A stretch of 64,000 nt of DNA, taken from Cercis canadensis (taxonomy: Eukaryota; Streptophyta; Magnoliopsida; Fabales; Fabaceae). Below are positions 12,803 through 22,710 of the stretch, piece by piece. The notes beneath the pieces were generated by a model. The model searched no databases. It saw only the letters and a program-made list of their open reading frames with translations, and had not been told where the DNA came from. Positions within the stretch are counted from its first letter, which is position 1; the number at the start of each line of letters is the position of its first letter. Location: assembly GCA_003255065.1 (NCBI GenBank), contig QAOA01008138.1:381876-445875 (forward strand). Reading direction: 5' to 3'. The position numbers and the translations under genes are program-made.

Positions 12803-13482
12803 TGTTAGGAAAATGATAATGGAGACTAATTAGGTTGGCTTTGAGGCGTGAACAATTACACTATCTTGAGTGTAATATTGCTTCTCTATAAAAGCAAGTT
12901 ACCCTAGGATACAACAAAGCCCTCAAAAACTCTCAATGGAAAAGTGAATTCTAATGCATTAGGGAGTTCCCTTTTATCGAGTTGAAAAGGCACTAATGAA
13001 CAAATATAATTGGTCAGTAATTAACAGACATAATTGTCTATTTAGAATAGACATAATTGTCTGTTCGGAATAGTCACAATTGTCTGTACGAAACAGACAC
13101 AACAGTCTATTCGAAACAGACACAACAGTCTGTTCAAAACAAACACAATTGTCTATTCGAATTTACTCATCTGAACCTGTTAACTTAATTAACCACCATC
13201 TGAATTGGGTCAAACCGACCCGACCCAGTCCGGTCTAGATATTAAAACTAATGTTAAAATATTTGTCAAATCGATCAAGGCCTAAGATGCCCCAAGTGCC
13301 AATCAAAGACCATTAATGGGCTTTGTCTTTCTAGGCTATTTGGGCTTACCAAATGGACTTGTGCCCATTTAACTAAAGTTACTCTATAACTTTAGTTTGC
13401 ATTTATAAAGCCTTTTACATACTCTAATTTAACCAATGTGGGACTTGATTAATTATAAACATATTTACAAACTATTTGAACA
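12803..13482 (-). repeat. Left LTR (3' LTR) of copia element B
   Basis: 680 bp, TGTTAGG...GAACA, with a TATA-like CTATAAAAG at its start. It includes six units of a ~23-bp repeat. Confidence 0.9.
13020..13165. repeat. Six-unit ~23-bp palindromic array in LTR of element B
   Basis: Units read roughly AGACACAATTGTCTGTTCGAA, each with a palindromic core AGACAATTGTCT-like motif. Six units are seen here; the partner LTR (about 18310-18425) has five. The array lies within LTR sequence, so it is part of the element and not a CRISPR or satellite. Confidence 0.85.
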
Positions 13483-14035
13483 TTCCCCCACTAGTTTGTA
13501 AACTAAGTCATTTACTATAAAAATGATGCATATAAAAAGGTACTTTACAGGTTTAAACCTTAAAATTAGTATAAATATCTAAGGATGCTAATGAAGTACT
13601 TGGTGTTCGAAGATTAAACCAATACTCCTTGCTATTAGGATCGAAGATATCATACACATCATTTTTAGACAATTCCTCCAAAGAGGTTTTAACAGCCCTA
13701 ACACTATTTAAATGGCCATGTGCTAAGCAATTCCAATTTTTTGTGAATATTTTCAAAAAAGTAAAACCCATTAAACCTTTGTTGAAGCGGCACCACTTCA
13801 TATTCACATAGGTGGAGTTCACTTCATTGTCCCTGTTACTTTAGACAAAACAACTCTGTTAAGAGCTAAGCTCATCTTCTCAACGTAATAGTAAGCACTA
13901 ACCTCATGTTCTGTATGTGACTCTTCTTAATTAGTGCTAAATCAGACACATATCAATGACTTGTTACCCATTAAACTTTAGTAATTACTAATTTATAATT
14001 CAAAGTTGGGTTACCATCATTGGCATCTTGAGGGT
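13483..14035 (-). other. Spacer between RNase H and LTR of element B
   Basis: Non-pol sequence that includes an 89-codon minus-strand frame (13553-13822) beginning MNSTYVNMKWCRF. Its product is not recognised. It could be an extra ORF of this copia lineage or chance. Confidence 0.4.
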
Positions 14036-17000
14036 TCAATTTAGTCTCATACTACATGTTGTCCTCCATACCATATCTCTTGGTAAAGATTTGGTAAAAG
14101 GATCAGTCAAATTATTTGCAGATTTCACATAGAGAAGTGAAATGGTACCACTTGATATCAATTCTTTAATATAATCATGTCTTAGACTAATATGTCTTGA
14201 CTTTCTATTATACATGTTATTGAAAGCACAAGACATTGTAGCCTCACTATCACAATGTATAGAAACAGGTGGCATTGGTTGTCGCGACAACTCAATTTCA
14301 AACAACATGTTTCTTAACCACTCAGCTTCCTTACCCGCAGTAGCCAAAACAATAAACTCTGCCTCCATGGTAGAATGTGAATGACAGGTTTGTTTCTTAG
14401 ATGCCCAACATATGGCACCTCCAGCTAGTGTAAATATCCAACTTGTAGTTGCGATACTTTTACCAGCTCTTGTTATCCAGCTTGTATCTGAATAACCTTC
14501 TAGTACAGTAGGAAAATCTGTATAAGATAACTTTAGGTTTACAGTACTTTTCAGGTATCCAAATACCCTTCCAACTGCTTCCCAATATTCTGTACTAGGA
14601 CAACTTGTAAATCTTGACAATTTGCATATAGCAAAAGCAATATCTGGTCTTGTACAATGTATTGCATACATTACGCTTCCTATAGCACTGACATATTTCA
14701 ATTGTTCTATAAGTCTACCAATATTTTTTACAAGTTTTACACTAGTATCATATGGATTACTGTATTCTCTAATTTTGAGATGACTAAAGTTGCTCAAAAT
14801 TTTCTCTATGTAATGAGTTTAACTTAAAGTAAACTCATGATCATGCTTAGTAACTTTGATACCCAAAATTGTATCAACCTCATTAAGATCTTTCATCTTA
14901 AATTTTGAGGTCAGAAACTTTTTAGTTTCATTTATACCATGCATGTTGGTACCAAAGATAAGCATATCATCTACATAGAGGCTAACTATTACTCCATAGT
15001 CTTTAGTAAACTTGGAATAAATACATTTATTAGCAATATTATGTCTAAACCCAAAAGAAAAAATTGTTGAATCAAATTTTTCATGCTATTGTTTAGGAGC
15101 TTGTTTAAGACCATACAGAGATTTTACAAGCTTCCACACCTTGTGTTCATTTCCAGGAAGAACAAAACCTTCAGGTTGTTGCATGTAAACTTCTTCCTTT
15201 AAATCACCATTGAAAAATGTTGTTTTAACATTCATTTGATGTATATGCAATTTATGTATAGATGCCAAAGCAAAAAGAACTCTAATGGATGTTATTCTAG
15301 CAACTGGAGCATAGGTATCAAAATAATCTATATCTTTTGAGTAAAACCTTTTGCAACTAGTCTTGCTTTAAAGGTTTGCAATGTACCATCAGAATTATAT
15401 TTCCTCCTAAAAATCTATTTGTTACCAATGGGCTTTGAGCCAGGTGGTAAGTCAACTAAAACCCAAGTATTATTAGACATTATTGAGTCCATTTCATCAT
15501 TCACAACTTCTTTCCAAAAAGCTGAATCTCTAGAAGACATTGCTTCTTCAAAAGTTTTGGGCTCACTTTCAATGTTTAATAATATCTTCACCTTTTTACA
15601 AATCCGATTTCTACTACCTTCTACCAAGAAAGTAATAAAATTAGGATTAAAGTTTTTCTCTTTTCTTGGCCTTTGACTTCTTCTTGGTTCAGATGGTTCA
15701 TTCACAAGTTTTCTCTTACCTTTAGCTAGAGAATTAAAATTATCAAAACTATTTTGATCCTGTGAATTTTGTGGTTCATGCATACCACTTTCTGGTTCAT
15801 GCATACCACTTTCAGGTTCATGCACAATTTGATCTAACATGAACTTTTCTTCAAAAAATTCAACATAAATAGATTCCACTATAACATTAGACTCTAAATT
15901 TAGAAGTCTATATGCTTTAGAATTTTGTGCATAACCAACAAAAATACTTCTAATTCCTCTTGGCCCTAATTTGGTTCTTTGAGAATCAGGAAGTCTATAA
16001 AATGCAACACACCCCCACACTTTAAAATAATTCAGATTTGGTTTCCTTCCATTCCAAATTTCATATGGTGAAATATGTGTTTTCTTGAAATGAACTTTGT
16101 TATGAATGTGACATGCAGTAAGTAAGGCTTCACCCCACAAGTTATATGGTAACTTAGCATTTAAAAGCATAGCATTTACCATATCAACTAGGGTCCTATT
16201 TTTCCTTTCTACTAATCCATTCTGCTGGAGAGTAAAAGGGGCGGTTTTCTGATGGTTTATTCCATTTTCTTCACAAAATTTATCAAATTCCGTAGAGAAA
16301 TATTCTCCACCTTTATCACTCTGAATTATTTTAATTTTTCTTTCCTTTTGATTCTCTACCACAGATTTAAATTCCTTAAATCTTTCAAAGGCCTCATCTT
16401 TTGTTCTCAATAGATATACATATAAAAACCGAGAACAATCATCTGTAAATGTGATGAAATACTTTTTTCCTCTTATGGTTAATTTACCATTTAATTCACA
16501 AATATCAGAATGAATCAAATCTAAAATTTGTGTATCACCCTCTACTTTAGGAAAAGGTTTTATTGTTATTTTTGCTTCAACACAAATTTCACATTTGTCT
16601 TTATGAACATGCTTGCAATCAATATAATCATGAGTTGACATATATTTTATCATATGATAATTTAAATGTCCTAGTCTAGCATGCTATAAAGAAGAAGAAT
16701 CAATGTAAGCAAAAACAACGTTTATTTCATTCACACTTAACTTAAACATGTCATCAAGGGAGTATCCCTTTCCTACAAACAGTCCATTCTTGGACATTAC
16801 AATTTTGTCTAACTCTAGGACAATCTTAAAACCCTTCTTACAAAGTAAACTTGCAGAAACTAAGTTTCTTTTAACATTAGGAACATGATGAACATTGACA
16901 AGGTAAGTTTCTGCCCAGAAGTGAAATTCAGTACAACAGACCTTTTGCTATGCACTTTGACACGCTGGTGATTCCCCATTAGAATTTCATCTTGTTCCTC

Positions 17001-18089
17001 CAACTTATGGTAAGTTTTGAAGCAAGCCTTGTTGTTGCTGACATGTATTGTTGCACCCGAATCAAGGAACCAATCCGTATTACTTGATGCAGCAACCATG
17101 TTTAACTCAGTCACCATTCCAATCTGAATGTTGGAAACCATTGCAACAAGTTCTTTTACTTCATCTTCCAACAAGTTGGCTAGTTTGACTTTTTCAGAAG
17201 TATTTTCTTTCTTCTTTTCCTAATTCTTGAATCTACATTCCTTGATGTAGTGTCCTTTCTTTCCACAGTGAAAGTAGACCTTGTTCTTTTTGTTTTTCTT
17301 GAATCCATCATTTTTCTGGACTTTAAGTTTGTCCTGATTCTTCCCTCAAGACTTGTTTCCGGATTTATTGTTTCCAGAATTACCTGTTATTGCATTCACT
17401 TGCTGCGAATTCTCTTTTGGATTCACATTTATTTTCATAAACTTTTCATCTCTAACACGAGTTTCATACTCAATCTGTAAGTGAGTTTGAAATTATTCAA
17501 AAGTGAAATTATCAGGTGAATGCAACACTTTCTTTCTGTACCCATTCCAAGAAGGAGGCAATTTGGACAAAATTGCTCCTATCTGAAGAGTATCAAGAAT
17601 TGAGATCTCCAAATCTCTTAATCTGGAAACTAAAATTTGTAGTTCATGAACTTGATCCATGACTGGCATGTTATCAGACATTTTGAAATCAAAGTAATTC
17701 AAAGCAAGAAATTTGTCAATACCTCTCTTTTCGCTTTGATATTTGACTTCCAATGCATTCCAGATGTCTTTTGGTGAAGTCAAATTGGAGTAGCGATCAT
17801 AGAGACGATCCGTACGGGTATTCAAAATGTGGCCACGACACACCAATTCATCTTCCTCATGTTTCTGCCTCTGGTTCCTTACTTGATCTGAATCTTCAAC
17901 AGTTGGTGCAGCAATGGATGGTAGATTCGGGTCCAGGATATAAAACACCTTCAAGGTTGTGAGTAAGAACTTCATCTTGTCTTTCCATTTTGTGAAATTC
18001 GTTCCATCAAAATGGTTGAGTTTCACAGAATCTTGCAACTTTACAATAGAAGTAGTAACAGCCTCCATTACGAAATATTACACTCAAAT

Positions 18090-18722
18090 TGTTAGGAAAA
18101 TGATAATGGAGACTAACTAGGTTGGCTTTAAGGTGTAAACAATTACACTGTCTTGAGTGTAATATTGCTTTTCTATAAAAGTAAGTTACCCCAGGATACA
18201 ACAAAGCCCTCAAAAACCCTCAATGGAAAAGTGAATTCTAATGCATTAGGGAGTTCCCTTTTATAGAGTTGAAAATGCACTAATGAACAAATATAATTAG
18301 TCAGTAATTAACAGACATAATTGTCTATTCGGAATAGACATAATTGTCTGTTCGGAATAGTCACAATTGTCTGTTCGAAACAGACACAACAGTCTGTTCA
18401 AAACAGACACAATTGTCTATTCGAGTTTACTCATATGAACCTGTTAACTTAATTAACCACATTCCGAATCGAGTCAAACCGACCCGACCCGGTCCGGTTC
18501 AGATATTAAAACCAATGTTAAAATATTTGTCAAAAGTGCTAATCAAAGACCATTAATGGACTTTGTCTTGCTAAGCTATTTGGGCTTGCCAAATGGGCTT
18601 GTGCCCATTTAATTGAAGTTACTTTATAACTTTAGTTTACATTTATAAAACCTTTTACATACTCTAATTTAACCAACGTGGGACTTGGTTAATTATAAGC
18701 ATATTTACAAACTATTTCAACA
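18090..18722 (-). repeat. Right LTR (5' LTR) of copia element B
   Basis: 633 bp, TGTTAGG...CAACA, shorter than its partner by one array unit and one further gap of about 25-30 bp. Confidence 0.9.
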
Positions 18723-20008
18723 GAATTTACTTTGCAACACTAGTAATTTTTTCAGCTCTATTCTTCATTACTCGGTGACGAGGCTTCCTTAAGTCAGGCT
18801 AACAGCTTGGTGAAGTTTCTGAAGAAGTGTGCTGTGTTTAACGATAAGCAATTAACTTGAAGTATCTCACAATAAAAATAAGGATCAGATATTGTGAAAT
18901 TGTTCAAAAAAATTTCTTTATTACAAGATAGGACATAGCCTTTTTCTGGTACTAGTAAGTACGACTCCTTCATTAATTGGCAATTCAGAATCTTGTCTTA
19001 TATTATATAATCTAAATTAACACCACCTTGGCTGTTGTCTTGCATTGATATACTAAAAATATGTTCTTCATTTCAATAGGCTAGGAGATTAAATTCCCAA
19101 ATCTAATGTGGATGCAGATCCTTGGTTGCTGCTGGAGACCATCCCTGAGCTCTATCCTCTCAGATTTAAGGATCTGACCATTTCTAATTTCGACAAGGTA
19201 GAGGCCATACTGCAATTGATAGGGAAAGGAAGCAATGCAAGATCATCCTCTGCAATTATTTGGAACACCATTGACTTTCTTGAAAGTACATCATTGAAAC
19301 AGCTGCAACAACATTATCAAGTTCCATTTTTCCCCATAGGTCCCTTCCACAAAATGGGTCCCGCCACCACCAATAGTTTTCTTGAAGAAGAATACAGCTG
19401 CATGGCATGGCTTGATAAGCAATCCAATGACTCTGTTATTTATGTGAGTTTGGGAAGCATAGTTAGCCTGAATGAAGAGGAGCTAGCTGAAATGGCATGG
19501 GGTCTGGCCAACAGCAAGCAACCTTTCTTGTGGGTGGTTCGACCCAAGACCACAGGCGGCATACAATGTTATAATTCACTTCCAGAGAGTTTTAAAGAAG
19601 CTGTTCGGGAAAGGGGTTGCATTGTTAAATGGGCTCCCCAGAAAGATGTATTGGCACACAGAGCAGGAGGGGGATTCTGGAGTCGCTGTGGGTGGAATTC
19701 AACCATTGAGAGCATCTGTGAAGGGGTCCCAATGATATGCCAACCTTATTTTGGAGACCAAAAAGTGAATGCAAGGTATTTGAGTCAAGTATGGAGGGTA
19801 GGATTTGATTGGGAAGATGATCTAAAAAGGGAGAAAATAGAGAAATCCGTGAAGACACTTATGGTTGATGTTGAAGGAAAATAGATGAGGCAGAGAGCAA
19901 TGAATTTAAAGGACCGTGTTGAACTTTGTACCAGGAAAGACGGTTCCTCACACAATTCCTTAGATCACTTGGCAGATTATATACTGTCATTACGACTGCA
20001 TAAAATCA

Positions 20009-20206
20009 GAAGAAGCAAGTGAAGATTGAGATTGCGGATGACAGAGTGCTCCAAATCAGTGGAGAGAGGAACATAGAGAAGAAAGACAAGAATGATACTT
20101 GGCATCAGGTGGAGCGCATGCTGGTGGCAAGTTTTTGACAAGTTTCATGCTACCAGAGAATGCTGAGATTGATCAGATTAAGGCATCTAAGGAGAATGGG
20201 GTTTAA
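20009..20206 (+). pseudogene. Class I small heat-shock protein fragment
   Basis: The block reads as the alpha-crystallin core of a cytosolic class I s[20 protein letters not shown], then a loop with KKDKNDTWH and VER, then FMLPENAEIDQIKAS and ENGV. Class I sHSPs are ATP-independent chaperones that hold unfolding proteins. A one-base frame change lies between VER and GGKF, a TAA ends the frame at 20204-20206, and both termini are absent. It begins inside the run-on reading frame of the UGT pseudogene, so the two are fused at a duplication or deletion joint. It keeps the beta-6 loop that the intact neighbour (20713-21150) lacks. Confidence 0.85.
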
Positions 20207-20712
20207 GGAGAAGGTCAAGAAACCCCATATTAAACCCATTTAGATTTCAGGTTGAAGATAAATATTAAACATTTATTTCAAGGGTTGTTTCATAATTATC
20301 TAAAAGTATAAATACTTAGGATTAATTAATTTCAGATATTTTTGTCTTCAAGTGTCGGATTGAAATAGCATTATCTAATCTGAACAATCATCCTTATGTT
20401 TTTCGATCAATACTTTTTGCATGCACAGAATAACAACAACAATTAATTTCTAAGGCACGAATGATAATATATACTCGCAAATTAAATTGAAGCTGAAAGT
20501 ACACGTTTCAACATACATGAGACCAGAGCAGGCATGACAAGATTCACAACTCATGATATAAACACAAAAAAGAGAGAGAAGCATATGATTATATTTATAA
20601 TAGAGTTATATAAGGGTCATAAAAGACATAATCATACATACAAAGTAACTGAGAAACAAGGGTGACAAGATAAGCATAAGCAAAAGACAGAGAGCTTGAG
20701 TTGAGTACTTGT
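20207..20712. other. Spacer downstream of the sHSP gene
   Basis: No ORF or repeat recognised. It probably includes the 3' untranslated region of the minus-strand sHSP gene. Confidence 0.4.
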
Positions 20713-21150
20713 TCAGCTGCTGCCATCAATCTCAATCACCCTGACGTTTGGCCTCGGGTGTTCCTCTTTGGGCACAGTTACTGTGAGAAGCCCATGATTC
20801 ATAGTGGCCTTTAATTGTTCAAGCTTAGCATCCTCTGGGATCTTAAACCTAGTCATGAAATTGCCGCTCTCAATACTTACCTGCAACACTCTATCATCTT
20901 GAAGCTCAACCAGCACATCTTCATTGCTGAACCCAGGAAGCACCACCTTCCAAACATGCGCTCTTGGAGTTTCACTCCAATCCAAACGGGTATTTACACA
21001 ACATCCAAACCCCAGGTCAGGGAGGAAAGTAGAAATCGCAGGAGGAAAGGGAAAATCAAAATCCCTCCACAATTTCAAAGAAGATGATGATGAGTTGGAG
21101 TCGCTGCCCATTCCCTCGTTCATTGGAACGATTATGCTATCTCTGCGCAA
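20713..21150 (-). CDS. Small heat-shock protein, class-I-like, lacking the beta-6 loop
   Basis: A single-exon 145-residue protein, near the usual 150-160 for class I. The N-arm has a Ser-rich run (19-24) then LWRDFDFPFP, like the class I 'FDPF' arm. The alpha-crystallin domain spans about 54-142: TPRAHVWKVVLPGFSNEDV, DDRVLQVS, FMTRFKIPEDAKLEQLKATM and GLLTVTVPKEE; GLL is the G-x-L motif. There is no signal or organelle sequence, so it should be cytosolic. Between VLQVS and GNFMTRF about 17-18 residues are missing: the GERN...KNDTWHRVERS segment, i.e. the beta-6 loop that makes the strand-swapped dimer in plant sHSPs. The frame is otherwise clean, so this may be a fixed variant rather than decay. 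Heat-inducible expression is plausible from a heat-shock-element-like site just upstream. Confidence 0.85.
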   Translation of the reverse strand: MRRDSIIVPMNEGMGSDSNSSSSSLKLWRDFDFPFPPAISTFLPDLGFGCCVNTRLDWSETPRAHVWKVVLPGFSNEDVLVELQDDRVLQVSIESGNFMTRFKIPEDAKLEQLKATMNHGLLTVTVPKEEHPRPNVRVIEIDGSS

Positions 21151-21200
21151 TTGGAGTTAATTTCAGGAACTGAAACTCAACACTCTTTACTCTTGAGGGA

Positions 21201-21220
21201 AGGAGGTTCCAGAAAGCGAA
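21201..21220 (-). promoter_or_regulatory. Possible heat-shock element
   Basis: TTCCAGAA at 21207-21214 is the TTCnnGAA core of a heat-shock factor site, with a GAA-like GGA before it and GAA after it. It lies about 57 bp upstream of the sHSP start codon. That is close, but heat-shock promoters often carry such sites near the transcription start. Short motif, so moderate at best. Confidence 0.4.
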
Positions 21221-21394
21221 TGAGCTAAAATTAAAATGATTAAGTTCCCCACTTTTTTGTATTAACACGTCGTATTTAATGTTTTCTTTTGTATTTTAAT
21301 AATTTAAATTTTTTATTCTTTCTAGTTTAAAAATAAATAATTTAATTAATTTATATGTAATTTTAATTTGTTTATCTTTATACTAATTTTTTTT

Positions 21395-21740
21395 TAGATA
21401 TAATTTAAGGTGTAAAATTTTTTAATTTACAATCTTATCGTTTAAATTGAAGAATTACTATCTTACAAATCTTTTCAATAATTTTAGTTATTTAATATAG
21501 GGACTCAACCTAAAATATCAAAATTAAAAATTTTTATTTAACTAAAATAATTTTTGAGAAAAAGTTCATAAGACATAATTTTTCAATCTAATGAGTTGAA
21601 GTATTAATCAAAAAAATTTACATCTTAAAATATACTTAAAAAATTTTGATTTAAAAATAAAATGTTAAAATTACATATTTTATGAATATAAAAGAATTAA
21701 GTTGTTGAATTATAAATAAAAAAGTTTAAAAAATTAAATT
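21395..21740. repeat. Degenerate foldback element
   Basis: Two loosely inverted arms, for example 'aatcttatcgtttaaattga' against 'tcaatctaatgagttgaa', resemble the arms of the Mutator-like foldback at 22753-23303. It is heavily decayed and the ends are not definable. Confidence 0.35.
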
Positions 21741-22710
21741 GTTATAATAAGAAGACTAAACTTTCCTTTTTAATTGAAACTTTCTTCTGATCTCCTGATT
21801 CTCCTCTATCATTTTGTTGGATAAGCCTTGCCCTGTATGGCCCAAAAAAGAACCCGAGTTTGCTGTTTAGTTTGAGCCCTTTTATCTGATGAAAGCATTG
21901 AGTTGGGCCTTTTCTTTTGGGCCATAATTTAGTTGGGTCCTTCATATTCTTATTCCCAAAAAATATTTACTGGACCAGCCTACACCCACTCTCTAAAGGG
22001 GTTTTTCTTTCATTTTCCTTTCTGAAGTCACCATCAGAAAGATATTAAATGTTTCATCTGCCATAAAGAATTCAGATTTTCTGCTATAATAGATTTGACA
22101 GTCTTCTTATTAGATGATTCGTTTGTTGAATACTGATATTTTTATGCTATGAATCATGAATGTTAATTATATGCAATCTTGCTGGTAACCAATATGTGCA
22201 ATAATAAATATTCACTATTAATTGCTATCCAAAGTCATACCAGGATGATGCAATTCTACAGCTTCACTTGAAATCTTGACATTAATCATTTTGCTATGAT
22301 GCTATTCATAATTGCTACCAGAAAATTGTAACTTGACGCCTTGTGTTCATATATCATTATTGAAGCCTAATCTCTTATCATGCTTTTTGTTTTGATTCTT
22401 TGAACGATGTTTCCCATTTGTTAGTTTGCGGTTTGATTAAAATTTTATTGTGCACTATTTTTGGACATACACTGCATGCGCCAAGATTCAAGATGTCAAT
22501 CCCCACTCTTAATAATCAAAGAAAATCTTCCTTGCTCATAATTGTACTTTAAAAATAAAAGCAACAACTTGGTATTAAGATTTAGACAAGTAAACAATAA
22601 TTAATTATATAAGAATAAAAATTAAGCAGCTATTTTCACCCGCTTAAATTTGCAGGCAATAAATGCTAGATTACATAATCTATATCCATATATCTATATA
22701 TGTATCAATA
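21741..22710. other. Intergenic, nothing recognised
   Basis: AT-rich sequence. A 67-codon minus-strand frame at 21742-21945 has no recognisable motif. Confidence 0.4.

Larger units (their letters stand above)
12803..18722 (-). mobile_element. Copia element B, nested in the LTR of element A
   Basis: A Ty1/copia element with both LTRs (12803-13482 and 18090-18722) and a perfect 5-bp target duplication GAATT (12798-12802 and 18723-18727). Minus-strand parts in order: gag about 18068-17200, zinc finger and protease about 17270-16860 (WFLDSG motif), integrase about 16653-15700, reverse transcriptase about 15480-14830, RNase H 14797-14036. A purine tract complements 13483-13495 next to the left LTR. 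It is largely whole but has several breaks in pol. In the first 135 bp I count nine differences between the LTRs, so it is not recent. No initiator-Met primer site is apparent beside the right LTR. Confidence 0.92.
6874..18954 (-). mobile_element. Copia element A in the pseudogene intron, itself invaded twice
   Basis: A Ty1/copia fossil on the minus strand. The left LTR begins TGTTAG at 6874. The right LTR begins at 12425, is interrupted by element B at 12803-18722 and resumes at 18723. Beside the right LTR, positions 12412-12423 complement to TGGTATAAGAGC, an initiator-Met tRNA primer site as in most plant copias. Gag-like coding lies at about 12400-11765, zinc-finger/protease at about 9105-8618, and integrase-like sequence at about 8500-7600. 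Most RT/RNase H is missing next to the left LTR. The insert 9110-11762 is a separate gypsy LTR piece. Broken in many places; clearly older than element B, which sits in its LTR. The right limit (18954) rests on a proposed GTAAG target duplication and is less sure. Confidence 0.75.
6455..20022 (+). pseudogene. UGT76-like pseudogene with a 12.2-kb TE-filled intron
   Basis: Exon 1 (6455-6868) starts abruptly at the INPMLQLG motif. The start codon and catalytic His region are lost where the copia LTR at 6454 abuts. It keeps the Asp motif (ITYDE), then shifts frame near 6820, but the end (NGQIPVQ) and a CAAG/GTAAG donor survive. Exon 2 starts at 19118 after GATGCAG. The phase-1 joint and the 'DPWLLLETIPELYPLRFKDL' start match the intact gene. 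In exon 2 the PSPG box (19630-19761) has RCGWN instead of HCGWN (CGC at 19684). A premature TAG lies at 19882, where GxEMR is expected, and the original stop is lost (CGA at 19993), so the frame runs to TGA at 20020. Everything from 6874 to about 18954 is inserted retroelement. Several independent lesions show it is non-functional. Confidence 0.88.

Noticed and set aside
13020-13165. Regular ~23-bp palindromic repeats resembling a CRISPR array
   Set aside because: There are no unique spacers, the units are back to back, they lie within an LTR, and the genome is a plant.
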